A DNA stretch of 63,282 bases from Prevotellaceae bacterium UBA4372 (GCA_002391275.1 DGSC01000037.1:1-63282); one strand, 5' to 3'; positions 1-8,295 are shown, counted from the first letter of the stretch. Notes: generated by a model not told the origin, from the sequence alone. Numbers and translations: made by a program.

Positions 1-891
1 CTAATCTTATCCCGAACTGGCGTAAATATGGTGTGCCGTCTGGTGGGCTACGACCCTGATGCAGGTGGCCAGACGGAGAAACTGCCTGTGGTGCTGGCTA
101 TGTTCCACACGTGCTTCAACGTGCTCAACACGGCCATTCTGATATGGCTGGTGCCGCAGATGGAGCGAGTAGTTTGCTGGCTGCTGCCTCTGAAACAGAA
201 TGCACCGGAGGAAGAGAAGTTTCACCTGCAGTACATACAGTCGAACCTCGTGCAGACGCCTGAGATTGCCGTGTTGCAGGCCCAGAAAGAGACGGCGGCC
301 TTTGGCGAGCGTATTTACGGGATGTTTGGCATGGTACGTACGTTGTTCTATGAAACTGACAAGAAGGACTTTGCCGAGTTGCTGAGCCAGATAGCGCAAG
401 AGGAGGACAACACTGATAAAATGGAAATAGAGATTGCGCGCTACCTGGAGCAGGTGAGCAACGACCATCTGAGCGATGAAACGAAGCAGAAGATTCGTCA
501 GATGTTGCGCGAGATTAGCGAGTTGGAGTCCATCGGCGACGTATGCTACAAACTGGCACGCACAATTGACCGCAAGCAAGAAAGTGGAAAAGTGTTTACA
601 GACCACCAGATGGAGCAGATGGAAAAGTTAATCATGCTTTGTGATAAGGCACTGACACAGATGAACATTAGCATGAGAGGCCATCGTAGCGACCATGATA
701 TTCGCGAGAGCTATAGTATCGAGAACGATATCAACGACTTGCGCCAGAGCATGAAATCGGAGAACATTCAAGCGGTCAACAGCCACGAATATGAGTATGC
801 TGTAGGAACCATCTACGTTGACATGGCTAACGACTTGGAGAAGATGGGTGACTATATTGTTAACGTCGTGCAGGCACGGTTCGGAAAATAA
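1..891 (+). CDS. Na/Pi cotransporter family protein, C-terminal part (partial)
   Basis: The reading frame is open from the first base of the window, so the N-terminal transporter core lies outside. The visible start (NMVCRLVGYDPDAGGQ, then a hydrophobic helix around FNVLNTAILIWLVPQM) is the end of a NptA-type sodium/phosphate symporter membrane domain. The following ~200 residues are charged and helical, in the pattern of a PhoU-like domain (ELESIGDVCYKLARTID, then DMANDLEKMGDYIVNVV). In this family the PhoU-like tail is cytoplasmic and thought to modulate uptake. The gene ends 20 bp before a PhoB-like regulator and its kinase, which fits a phosphate role. The substrate is inferred from the family, not shown by the sequence. 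Confidence 0.85.
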   Translation, partial: LILSRTGVNMVCRLVGYDPDAGGQTEKLPVVLAMFHTCFNVLNTAILIWLVPQMERVVCWLLPLKQNAPEEEKFHLQYIQSNLVQTPEIAVLQAQKETAAFGERIYGMFGMVRTLFYETDKKDFAELLSQIAQEEDNTDKMEIEIARYLEQVSNDHLSDETKQKIRQMLREISELESIGDVCYKLARTIDRKQESGKVFTDHQMEQMEKLIMLCDKALTQMNISMRGHRSDHDIRESYSIENDINDLRQSMKSENIQAVNSHEYEYAVGTIYVDMANDLEKMGDYIVNVVQARFGK

Positions 892-895
892 TTCG

Positions 896-903
896 TAACT
901 TTG
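896..903 (+). promoter_or_regulatory. Possible -7 element upstream of the response regulator
   Basis: TAACTTTG matches the Bacteroidetes -7 consensus TAnnTTTG and lies between the transporter stop and the regulator ATG at 912. No good TTG/TTTG was found at the -33 distance. If it is used, transcription would start almost at the ATG, giving a leaderless or near-leaderless mRNA. It could also be chance. Confidence 0.35.
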
Positions 904-911
904 CGCCCGAA

Positions 912-1607
912 ATGGAAGCAAAAAGGATATTAGTTGTAGACGACGAGCAGGACTTGTGCGACATTCTGCTGTTCAATCTGCGGGCTGCGGGCTATGAGGC
1001 TCTGTCGGCTTGCTCAGCAGAAAAGGCGTTGGAGATGTTGAAAGCCCCTTTCGACCTCCTGCTGCTCGACGTGATGATGCCGGGCATGTCGGGTTTCGAA
1101 CTGGCCCGTCAGCTGAAGGAAAACGAACGTACGGCATCGCTACCGATTATCTTCCTGACTGCCAAGGATGCCGAGGAGAATGTGCTTCAAGGCTTTGGGC
1201 TGGGAGCCGATGACTACGTCTCAAAACCTTTTTCCCTGCGCGAATTGCTTGCACGTGTGAAAGCTGTCCTGAACAGAAAGTCCGCCCTAGTTTCCACACG
1301 CAAAGCAGAGGCACTGCGGTTCGAGGGGCTTGTTGTCGATGTAGTATGTAAGACTATCAGCGTTGATGGCAATCCCATCGCCATCACGCGAACGGAGTAT
1401 GAACTATTGAAATTGCTTTTAGAATATCGAGGACAAGTGTTTAGTCGGCAGCAGCTGATTGATAAGGTGTGGCCGCAGGATGTTGTCGTCACTGAGCGCA
1501 CCGTAGACGTGAACATGGCGCGCCTGCGCAAGAAGTTGGGGCGTTACGCTGTCTGTCTTGCATCGAGAACAGGTTTTGGCTACGTATTTGACATGAAAAA
1601 CGAATAA
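912..1607 (+). CDS. OmpR/PhoB-type response regulator
   Basis: A 231-residue protein with a receiver domain (residues ~5-120) and a winged-helix DNA-binding domain (~135-228). Visible receiver residues are the acidic pair D10/D11, the phosphoacceptor D53 in LLLLDVMMPGMSG, and the conserved lysine in SKPF. The C-terminal half has the OmpR-type pattern (RTEYELLKLLLEYRGQVFSR, TVDVNMARLRKKLG). It would be phosphorylated by the kinase encoded 3 bp downstream and control target promoters in the cytoplasm. The Na/Pi cotransporter just upstream makes a PhoB-like phosphate role plausible, but RprY-like regulators look similar, so no symbol is given. Normal length. Confidence 0.9.
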   Translation: MEAKRILVVDDEQDLCDILLFNLRAAGYEALSACSAEKALEMLKAPFDLLLLDVMMPGMSGFELARQLKENERTASLPIIFLTAKDAEENVLQGFGLGADDYVSKPFSLRELLARVKAVLNRKSALVSTRKAEALRFEGLVVDVVCKTISVDGNPIAITRTEYELLKLLLEYRGQVFSRQQLIDKVWPQDVVVTERTVDVNMARLRKKLGRYAVCLASRTGFGYVFDMKNE

Positions 1608-1610
1608 TTT

Positions 1611-2552
1611 ATGTCCATCAAAAAGAATAAGAAGCTGACCGAAGGACATAAGATGTGGCTGACCGTCATGTCTGTGTTCGCGGTCTATGCCACCATCTTC
1701 ATCCTTTTCGAGGACTACGACCGCAAGTTTATCAAGCCATTTGCCGAGGTCAGCGACTGGCACTTGCTGCTCTTCTCGCTGGTGGTGATGGCAGGACTTG
1801 GCTTCCTGTTATTCCGCTATTCCAAGCGGATGGATGAGCGTATCAGTCGCGAACAGGCCGAGAAGGAGAATCGCCTGCGTCGCGAGCTGACGCAGAACAT
1901 TGCTCATGAGCTGAAAACCCCCGTGGCCAGCATTCTCGGTTACACAGAGACGATACTCGACAATCCCGCCATCAGTGACGACATGTGCCGCCAATTCATC
2001 TTGCGCACTCACTCGCAGGCACAACGCCTGACGGCGCTGCTACAGGATGTTTCCACACTCAACAAAATGGATTATGCGCCCGACTTGCTGAAGATGGAGC
2101 GTGTGGACGTGTCGGCTCTTTTCGCCGACATCGTGCACGAGACGGCACTCGCCATTGGCGCACGGCAGATGAAGCTGCGCAACTGTCTGCCGCAAGACAT
2201 CATCGTGTACGGCAATCTATCGCTGCTCTATAGCATATTCCGTAATCTGGTGGACAACGCTGTCAACTATGCCGGAACGAGCTCCATCATCGAGGTCAGC
2301 GCCGTAGAGCAACCCAGCCATTGGCTTTTCACCTTCAAGGACAACGGTGTAGGTATTCCCGCTGAACATCTGCCCCGCATTTTCGAACGCTTCTATCGTA
2401 TCGACGAAGGGCGAAGTCGCGATATGGGCGGCACAGGGCTCGGACTGGCAATCGTTAAGAATGCGGTCGCATTGCATGGAGGAAACATATCTATAAGCAA
2501 TGCAAATCCACATGGACTTATGCTTGAGTTTACACTTCGTAAGACACCATAG
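1611..2552 (+). CDS. Sensor histidine kinase (PhoR-like)
   Basis: A 313-residue membrane kinase whose ATG follows the regulator stop by only 3 nt. Two transmembrane helices (residues ~15-33 and ~50-69) enclose a very short periplasmic loop. Next comes a coiled segment, the H-box NIAHELKTPV with phospho-acceptor His99, and a HATPase_c domain with N-box (FRNLVDNAVNYA), G1 (DNGVGIP), F-box (IFERFYR) and G2 (GTGLGLAIV). No PAS or HAMP domain is evident, so sensing may be through the membrane or a partner protein. It presumably phosphorylates the adjacent regulator. Pairing with a phosphate symporter suggests phosphate sensing, which is an inference. Confidence 0.9.
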   Translation: MSIKKNKKLTEGHKMWLTVMSVFAVYATIFILFEDYDRKFIKPFAEVSDWHLLLFSLVVMAGLGFLLFRYSKRMDERISREQAEKENRLRRELTQNIAHELKTPVASILGYTETILDNPAISDDMCRQFILRTHSQAQRLTALLQDVSTLNKMDYAPDLLKMERVDVSALFADIVHETALAIGARQMKLRNCLPQDIIVYGNLSLLYSIFRNLVDNAVNYAGTSSIIEVSAVEQPSHWLFTFKDNGVGIPAEHLPRIFERFYRIDEGRSRDMGGTGLGLAIVKNAVALHGGNISISNANPHGLMLEFTLRKTP

Positions 2553-2574
2553 GGGCAGTGAATTTATTCAAAAA

Positions 2575-2627
2575 AACGTGCCTTTTGGCCAGCTATGGAA
2601 ATTCCATTGCTAACCTAAAAGCACGTT
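2575..2627. repeat. Imperfect inverted repeat after the kinase gene
   Basis: Arms 2575-2588 (AACGTGCCTTTTGG) and 2614-2627 (CCTAAAAGCACGTT) are nearly complementary, with one mismatch and one bulge, around a 25-nt loop. It sits 22 nt after the kinase stop and before the decayed mannanase on the other strand. It could end transcription, although no T-tract follows, or be left over from a rearrangement. Confidence 0.5.
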
Positions 2628-2655
2628 GTCAAAACTTATAGAACATCAGTTCCAC

Positions 2656-3051
2656 TTATTCCCGTGCTACGACGTTCTCATTGTTGAGGAACTGCCGCCA
2701 GAACTCAGCCGAATTGCCATGGTCGAAGGCTCCTCCGCCACACCAAGGAGCCACCATGAGCCAAAGAGCCCGATCGCGTTGCATATTCTCCCACGAGGGC
2801 ACGCTGTTGCACTCGGGCATAGCCGTCATCTTATTGGGGTGAGCTTGACGCAACTTCATGAAGTCGGCTGCTTGTGAGAGGTGTGTGGTATTATTTGCTG
2901 GATAACCATCGCGGGCCACGATGTCCACATATTCATCACCAGGGTACCAGTCGTCGTCTTCTACCTCGGAAGTCCATACCCATATTAGATTGTGCACGCC
3001 AGCCTTCAGGCGGGCACGGCGACGTAGATAGCTTTAAGTCTTGATTTTCAT
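2656..3051 (-). pseudogene. Remnant of a GH26 beta-mannanase (5' start and 3' end only)
   Basis: From 3030 down to the stop at 2656 the minus strand encodes ~125 residues typical of the C-terminal end of GH26 endo-beta-mannanases: GVHNLIWVWTSE, DDDWYPGDEYVD, AMPECNSVPSWENM and WLMVAPWCGG. The N-terminal signal peptide and most of the (beta/alpha)8 barrel, including the catalytic acid/base, are missing. In the same frame 54 nt upstream is ATG AAA ATC AAG ACT followed at once by TAA, with a promoter-like -7 element further upstream. This looks like an internal deletion joining the first codons to the last ~125. The nearest neighbours are a glycosidase/transporter cluster, so it may once have belonged to it. 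Confidence 0.8.
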
Positions 3052-3076
3052 AACATAAAGATTGGTTCTCTGGTGA

Positions 3077-3084
3077 CAAAAATA
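3077..3084 (-). promoter_or_regulatory. Residual -7 promoter element of the mannanase remnant
   Basis: TATTTTTG on the minus strand fits TAnnTTTG and lies ~25 nt upstream of the orphan ATG at 3051. No clear -33 TTG was found. It appears to be the surviving promoter of the deleted GH26 gene. Confidence 0.4.
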
Positions 3085-3180
3085 CACGTTTTTCTCGATA
3101 CTCACACTTTTTTCCTAAACTTTTCTTTCGAAAAGTTTCTTCCTGGCCCATTTTTCATCATTTGTAAGCCCTCAAACGTC

Positions 3181-3219
3181 AATCGCCCCCGCCTGCATCA
3201 GGCAAGTGGGGACGATTTT
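3181..3219. terminator. GC-rich hairpin with T5, end of the DUF5107 gene
   Basis: AATCGCCCC pairs imperfectly with GGGGACGATT around an inner CCTG/CAGG stem. A T5 run follows on the plus strand. It lies just beyond the stop of the leftward DUF5107 gene (3240). It can fold in either direction, but the T-tract favours rightward transcription. Confidence 0.5.
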
Positions 3220-3239
3220 TCATGATGTCGTAAGGCTTA

Positions 3240-6200
3240 CTAAAGCAGAGGCAGCAGGGTGCGCATGGCGTGCGGAACGGGATGGTTCACGTCCATATTC
3301 TCTACTTCTTTGAGGAATCGGAGTCCCTTCTCGGTGTTGCCCAGGCCGATGTGGCCGAGGGCCATCATGAGGTTGCAGTGGATGACGTTTTTCTCTTGCA
3401 GGTCGCCGTCCCAGATGAGCAGGTCGGGCAGTGAGACAGCGAAGTAGTCCATCGTCTGCTTCTCGAAGATGTGCTGCTGGCCGTAGTTGATTAGCTTGTA
3501 GCACAGACCATTTGATTTACTATTTAAAGATTTACTATTTACCATTTGGGCTTCATCTTGCTTGTCGTTTGTCGTTTCGAGGGCGGCCAGGCGGCGGTAG
3601 GCGAGGGCGGCATAAAAAATCTTGTCGGGCTTGGCGTCGTTGTAGTACATGGCAGCGGCAGGTTCGGTAGGGCCTTCTGTGGCCAACTCATAGTGGCGAC
3701 GTGCCTGGTCGAGGTCGCCTTGCCGTTCGTAAGCGAGGCCGAGGAGGTAGTGGAAATCGTTCTCCTGTGCGCCGTAGAGTTTGCCTTCGCCGAGGTGATG
3801 AGGATATTCCAAGCACTCGTTCAACAACTCGATAGCATGCTGAATCCTCTCCGAGTTTGCCGCCTTCTCAGTTCTCTCTTTGCCCGAAGTCTTTTTTGCA
3901 CTCTCTGTGCTCTCTGTCTTCTCTGTGCCCTCTGTGAGCAAGCGTTTCGCTTGCTCCACCCGGCAGATCTGATATTGCGCAGGCACTTTTCCTTCGCCTC
4001 CTTCCCAGGGGTGGAACTGGTGGGCGTCGAGCTTGTGCATGGCCTCTTCGTAGCGGCCGACCTGATTGAGCAGGGTAATCTCTTCGAGCACGAGGTCGTC
4101 GCGGCGCTGGATGAGGGCGGGGTACTGCTGCAGGAAGGCCAGGCGCTCGGCGTGGGGGCGCTGCAGACGTTTGTAGAGCTGGTCCAGCTCCATGAGTACG
4201 CGCTCGTCGTTCTCATCAAGATGGAAGGCACGCTCCATATACTCCACGGCTTCCGCCTGTCGGCCCTGCTTGTTGAAGCGAGCGAGGGCGAGATTGCGCC
4301 ATACGGTGGGGAACTGCGGGTCGAGACGTGCCGAAAGTTCCCAGTTCTCGATGGCGAGGTCGTACTGCCGCTTGTCGTAGTAGAGGCAACCGAGGTAGTA
4401 AGGCGCACGGGCTCCGTCGGGGTTCAAGGTCTTGGCCATGTTCAGCACCACGACGTCCTCCAGGCGGTTGGGGAAGCAGCAGTAACTGTCAATCTTCTCT
4501 GCCTGTTCGAACAGGTCGTTGGCAGCTACGGCGTCGCCTTGGCTTAGTTGTGCCCACCCCATATAATAATAGGTAAGCGGATGCTTTATCTTGCACATGC
4601 GCAGTATGTCGATACATTCCTGCCACAGCCCGGCCTGCGCGTAGTCGAGGGCCAGTTCATGATAGTTGTACGCATTGCCATGCATCATCTCGGTCATCTC
4701 CTTCAGCAGGTCCTTGTCCTTGGTCAGCAGATACTGCTCGTAGCGGATGCCGTAGTTGCAGGGATCCAGCCGCAATGAGTCCCTGATGAGCGACAACCGC
4801 TCGTTCAGTTCCTGTGAGCTGCCCATTTGCAGACCGCCTTTCTGCTTGCTCTCCTGTAACATTCGCAGTACTACGGCCTTCAGGGCGCGTGCCTTGTGGT
4901 TGCAGTTGTTGAAGATAAGGCAGCGGTTGAGTTCATCCAAGGCATCGTCCAAGCGCATCTCGGAAACGCTGATGCAGGCTGCTTCGAAGTAGCCGGCATC
5001 GGCCCATGCCTTGTTCCACGTCGATTTCCAGAACAACTCGTAGGCTTCATGCTTGCGAAACTGGAATTTCAGCGCCAGCGCGAGGTTGAAGATGGGCTCG
5101 CCATCGTAGGGGTTGGGGTTGCGGCGCTGCCAGATCTTCACGGCGCGGCGTAGGTAGTGCTCGGCTTTCTCGAAGCGTCCGCGGCGCAGGTACCAGAGTC
5201 CCATCTGGTTGAGGCAGCGCACGTCGTCGGGGTCGCGGCGCAACGCCTCCTCATAGTAGTCGAGGGCCGACCATGTGGCGTGGCGGTACAGTTCCAGGTG
5301 CAAGCCCGTTAGGTAGAGTTGGTCGCACGTCTTGCACTCGACAGGCGGCAGGGCAGCCTCAGCAGAATCGGGAATGGGGCGCACCTCATCGGGCTCGGCA
5401 TGCCAGGTGAGGAGGGGCACTCCCATGTAGGTCCATTTCTTGTCACGGGCTACCAGCGCAGGCTGTTCGCGGCAGATGTAGAATGTGAGGTCGCTCAGCT
5501 GGGCGTCTCTCACGTCCACCACCTCCGTCAGCACCTCCTCGGGCGTGAGCGTCACTACCTTATTATAATAGTCCTCGCCGTGGGCCGTCAGCACCAGCTG
5601 CACCCGCTGCTTCGACGTGGCCAGCACCTTGAAGCGGACGCGGTTCCCTTCATCTTTTCTTTTTATCTTATTTTCTACGCCTCCTATTCCCTTATTCTCG
5701 TCACCTCTTATTTCCTCAATATTGAAAATAAAGTCCTTCGTGGCCTGCTTGACCACGCCCAACTCGCGATAGGGCATGAAGTATTGCGTGAACTGCTTCT
5801 CTTCGTAGGGCATCAGCCACGTGAAGTCCGGCTGGTTCTCGGTGTAGACACCCGCCATCAGTTCGATGTAGGGGCGGAAACCAGGACGTAGCTTCTCAAT
5901 GGATAATGGACAATGGATAATGTCTTCTTGCTGTCCGTCGTGCGCAGCCGATTTCCCCTTTCCCTTTTCCCATTCTTCATTTTCGACGCAGTCGGTCAGG
6001 TTCCTGTCCCACGCTCGGCCGAAGTCGCCGTTGCCCCAGGTCCACTGCTTCTTGCCGGGTGAGAAGTGGTGGCTGGCGACGTGGAGCATACCCGCTTGAG
6101 TGTCGTTCTCGTAGCCGCCTTCGAAGTCGTATTTCGAGTTGACTGCCATGTAGGAAGTGGGCACCTTGATGTTCCGGTAGTTAGAGATGTCCACCCCGGC

Positions 6201-6905
6201 GCTGTAGTCCATCTTATAGTAGGTGCCCGTGGCTATGGGGAAGCTCGAGACGGCGCGCTTGCCGTGGTCGAAGACGGCGTTTACGTCGGGTGGAAACACG
6301 CTTTGGTACTGGTCGTTCACCTCCACGGCGGGGTTGGCCCACCAGAGGAAGGTCTGGGGTAGGGGAGTGCGGTTCGAGAGGCGTCCGTTGATCTCGAGGT
6401 ACGCGCATCCCGGGCGCAGTGTAAAGCCCACGAGCCCTTTCTGGTGGAACATACGCTCCATCTCGTTGCACCATACGGTCACGCTGCCGTCCTCGCCCGC
6501 CTCAAACCGATGGTCAACGGGCATGTAGGTTGACGGGCGGTGGTGCTGCGGCCAATTGAACTCGATGCCCCCGCTGATCCAAGGCCCTGCGAGGCCCACT
6601 AACGCGGGCTTGATGACGTGGTTGTAGTAGACGAAATGGCGCTCGCGAATCTTGTCATAGGCCATCTGCACGCGTCCGCCCAGCTCGGGCAGAATCATTA
6701 CCTTGATGTATTCGTTCTCAAGCCATACGGCCAGATACTCACGGTCCGTCTTCTCGTCGGCAATCTTCTCGATGACGGGGTAGGGATATACGACGCCGCT
6801 AGAACCCTGATAGACGCGCTTCTCCAGGAAGATGGGGTTCTTCTCAGGTTTGCCAACCTCATAAGTGGGAATGGTGACGATTTCACGCCAAGCTTTTGTT
6901 TCCAT
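3240..6905 (-). CDS. DUF5107 domain protein with TPR repeats
   Basis: About 1,221 residues. The N-terminal ~330 residues carry the DUF5107 pattern (GGRVQMAYDK, GLAGPWISGGIEFNWPQHH, PYIELMAGVYTENQPDF), which resembles an aldose-epimerase-like beta-sandwich. From ~residue 500 onward there are many TPR pairs (CLNQMGLWYLRRGRFEKAEHYLRRA, APYYLGCLYYDKRQYDLAIENW). No signal peptide is seen, so it is probably cytoplasmic. Such proteins are common next to Bacteroidetes sugar-use genes; the activity is unknown to me. The ATG at 6905 is preferred over an in-frame TTG at 6914. The gap to the sugar porter is 52 bp. Several inserts of short-period repeat DNA are in frame, near residues 305-345 and in the TPR part. 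Confidence 0.8.
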   Translation of the reverse strand: METKAWREIVTIPTYEVGKPEKNPIFLEKRVYQGSSGVVYPYPVIEKIADEKTDREYLAVWLENEYIKVMILPELGGRVQMAYDKIRERHFVYYNHVIKPALVGLAGPWISGGIEFNWPQHHRPSTYMPVDHRFEAGEDGSVTVWCNEMERMFHQKGLVGFTLRPGCAYLEINGRLSNRTPLPQTFLWWANPAVEVNDQYQSVFPPDVNAVFDHGKRAVSSFPIATGTYYKMDYSAGVDISNYRNIKVPTSYMAVNSKYDFEGGYENDTQAGMLHVASHHFSPGKKQWTWGNGDFGRAWDRNLTDCVENEEWEKGKGKSAAHDGQQEDIIHCPLSIEKLRPGFRPYIELMAGVYTENQPDFTWLMPYEEKQFTQYFMPYRELGVVKQATKDFIFNIEEIRGDENKGIGGVENKIKRKDEGNRVRFKVLATSKQRVQLVLTAHGEDYYNKVVTLTPEEVLTEVVDVRDAQLSDLTFYICREQPALVARDKKWTYMGVPLLTWHAEPDEVRPIPDSAEAALPPVECKTCDQLYLTGLHLELYRHATWSALDYYEEALRRDPDDVRCLNQMGLWYLRRGRFEKAEHYLRRAVKIWQRRNPNPYDGEPIFNLALALKFQFRKHEAYELFWKSTWNKAWADAGYFEAACISVSEMRLDDALDELNRCLIFNNCNHKARALKAVVLRMLQESKQKGGLQMGSSQELNERLSLIRDSLRLDPCNYGIRYEQYLLTKDKDLLKEMTEMMHGNAYNYHELALDYAQAGLWQECIDILRMCKIKHPLTYYYMGWAQLSQGDAVAANDLFEQAEKIDSYCCFPNRLEDVVVLNMAKTLNPDGARAPYYLGCLYYDKRQYDLAIENWELSARLDPQFPTVWRNLALARFNKQGRQAEAVEYMERAFHLDENDERVLMELDQLYKRLQRPHAERLAFLQQYPALIQRRDDLVLEEITLLNQVGRYEEAMHKLDAHQFHPWEGGEGKVPAQYQICRVEQAKRLLTEGTEKTESTESAKKTSGKERTEKAANSERIQHAIELLNECLEYPHHLGEGKLYGAQENDFHYLLGLAYERQGDLDQARRHYELATEGPTEPAAAMYYNDAKPDKIFYAALAYRRLAALETTNDKQDEAQMVNSKSLNSKSNGLCYKLINYGQQHIFEKQTMDYFAVSLPDLLIWDGDLQEKNVIHCNLMMALGHIGLGNTEKGLRFLKEVENMDVNHPVPHAMRTLLPLL
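3515..3577. repeat. Heptamer-like direct repeats inside the DUF5107/TPR gene
   Basis: Copies of TTTACTA/TTTACCA (3515-3547) are followed by two exact copies of GTCGTTT (3564-3577). They encode a low-complexity stretch rich in N, S and K (ETTNDKQDEAQMVNSKSLNS) between TPRs. The 7-bp period matches the short tandem repeats elsewhere in this gene cluster. Confidence 0.65.
3901..3938. repeat. Nonamer direct repeat inside the DUF5107/TPR gene
   Basis: About four copies of a 9-bp unit close to CTCTGTGCT lie in frame and encode TEGTEKTESTES on the minus strand. The segment interrupts two TPRs and continues into a charged K/E/S-rich linker. Confidence 0.65.
5897..5983. repeat. Two heptamer repeat blocks inside the DUF5107 domain
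   Basis: ATGGATA/ATGGACA heptamers (5897-5922) encode EDIIHCPLSIEKL, and CCCTTTT/CCCATTC-like heptamers (5955-5983) encode NEEWEKGKGK. Both sit in a loop just before the conserved PYIELMAGVYT segment. Two unrelated repeat families next to each other suggest sequential insertions at a tolerant site. Confidence 0.65.
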
Positions 6906-6913
6906 TGTTATCA

Positions 6914-6957
6914 ACTTGTTATTTCGTTATTTTCTAAATTTCTTATTTTCTTATTCT
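6914..6957. repeat. A/T-rich short repeat between sugar porter and DUF5107 gene
   Basis: The whole 52-bp gap between the two genes is made of imperfect copies of a motif like CTTATTTT/GTTATTTT. No promoter or terminator was recognised in it, so the two genes are probably co-transcribed. Confidence 0.5.
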
Positions 6958-8295
6958 TTATTTTGCCTCAGCCACTAGTTCCTTCTCCAGTTCCTCAAGG
7001 CTTTTGCCCTTTGTCTCAGGGCAATTGCGATAGAGGAACACAAAGGCGAAGGCGCAGATGGCGGCATAGACCCAGAAGGTGCCGCTGCTGCCAAGGGCCG
7101 CATTCATCGAGGGGAAGGAGAAGGTAAGCGTGCAGCAGCCTACCCACAGGGCAAACGTGCATGTGGCCATCGCCACGCCACGGATGCGGTTGGGGAAGAT
7201 TTCGGCCAATAGCGTCCACGTGACAGGACCGAGCGTCATGGCATAGACCGAGATGGCAGCCACGACGAGCGCCACCATGGCGAAGCCCGTCAGCTGTTGG
7301 TAGTAGCAGTATCCCAAGACGGCATAAATGATGCCCAGTCCGCCTGCGCCCAGCAGCATCAGCGTACGGCGTCCCCACTTCTCAATGGTGTAGAGCGCCA
7401 CAAAGGTAAACAGCACGTTGGCTACGCCCGTGATGACGATGTTGATGAACATGCCGTCCACGTCGAAGCCTGCCCCCACGAAAATCTCCTGGGCGTAGTT
7501 GAAGATGACGTTTGTGCCGCACCACTGTTGGAAGACGGCGATGAAGAGACCAAGCAGCAATACCTTTCTGAATGACGAATGACGAATAACGAATGACAAA
7601 TGAAAATACCCAACAGTACTTGAAGGTACATTAAATTCGTCATTCCGAGCTGAGCGAGATTCGTCATTCGTCATTCTAAGAAACACCGGACTCTCTGGAA
7701 TGAAAAAACTCATCGCGAGGAACAGTGCGGCAGGCACGGTCTCGGCCCAGAACATCCACCGCCACCCCCAAGCCACGTTCCATGCCTGACTCTCGGCCAA
7801 GCTGGTGTCGCGTGCCAGCAGCATATTCACTACCTGTGCCGCCAGGATGCCCAGCACGATGGTCATTTGGTTGAGGCTCACCATACGGCCGCGGATGTTG
7901 GCCGGACTGACCTCGGCGATATACATGGGTGCCAAGGCTGATGCTACGCCGATGCCCACGCCGCCAACAAAGCGCGCTATATTGAACAAGGTGAAATCGT
8001 TGAACAGTCCCGTGCCGATAGCTGAGACGGTGAACAATACGGCAGAAGTCGTCAGCAGTGGCTTGCGACCATAGCGGTCGGCTGCGGCACCTGCCACCAT
8101 GGCGCCGACAAGGCAGCCAATGAGTGCTGTCGTCATGGCTACGCCCTGCATTACGGGCGAATCGGCGATGCCGAAGTAGAGTTCATAGAAGGGCTTGGCG
8201 CCACCGATGACTACCCAGTCGTAGCCAAACAGCAGCCCGCCCATTGCTGAAACAGAGCAGATGAAATATAAGAAACGATGCGAGGTCTTGGTCAT
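6958..8295 (-). CDS. MFS sugar porter (SP family) with a repeat-derived central loop
   Basis: A 445-residue inner-membrane transporter with 12 predicted helices. Sugar-porter signatures are FGYDWVVIGG (~23-32), DRYGRKPL (73-80), AEVSPANIRGRMVS (128-140), PESP (200-203), QQWCGTNVIFNYA, EKWGRR and PETKGKSLEELE near the end. It likely imports a monosaccharide by proton symport. Its ATG overlaps the stop of the upstream GH2 gene by 4 nt (ATGA), which suggests translational coupling to glycoside hydrolysis. Residues ~209-242, where the family normally has its cytoplasmic helices between TM6 and TM7, are encoded almost entirely by heptamer repeat DNA. The gene stays in frame and may be functional; the substrate cannot be told from sequence. 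Confidence 0.88.
   Translation of the reverse strand: MTKTSHRFLYFICSVSAMGGLLFGYDWVVIGGAKPFYELYFGIADSPVMQGVAMTTALIGCLVGAMVAGAAADRYGRKPLLTTSAVLFTVSAIGTGLFNDFTLFNIARFVGGVGIGVASALAPMYIAEVSPANIRGRMVSLNQMTIVLGILAAQVVNMLLARDTSLAESQAWNVAWGWRWMFWAETVPAALFLAMSFFIPESPVFLRMTNDESRSARNDEFNVPSSTVGYFHLSFVIRHSSFRKVLLLGLFIAVFQQWCGTNVIFNYAQEIFVGAGFDVDGMFINIVITGVANVLFTFVALYTIEKWGRRTLMLLGAGGLGIIYAVLGYCYYQQLTGFAMVALVVAAISVYAMTLGPVTWTLLAEIFPNRIRGVAMATCTFALWVGCCTLTFSFPSMNAALGSSGTFWVYAAICAFAFVFLYRNCPETKGKSLEELEKELVAEAK
7570..7677. repeat. Inverted pair of heptamer arrays inside the sugar porter gene
   Basis: The left array has GAATGAC/GAATAAC heptamers (7570-7602). The right array (7659-7677) holds the complementary ATTCGTC copies, so the two can form a long hairpin around ~56 nt. 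Together they encode residues ~209-242 of the porter. No transposase or terminal duplication is seen. Confidence 0.7.

Noticed and set aside
2626..2877. 83-codon plus-strand frame
   Set aside because: Exact antisense of the GH26 remnant.
3546..4547. 333-codon plus-strand frame inside the DUF5107/TPR gene
   Set aside because: No recognisable domain and fully opposite a gene with clear TPRs; GC-rich shadow.
7570..7677. Ends of an insertion sequence
   Set aside because: The interior is ~56 nt without a transposase, and the arms are heptamer arrays.
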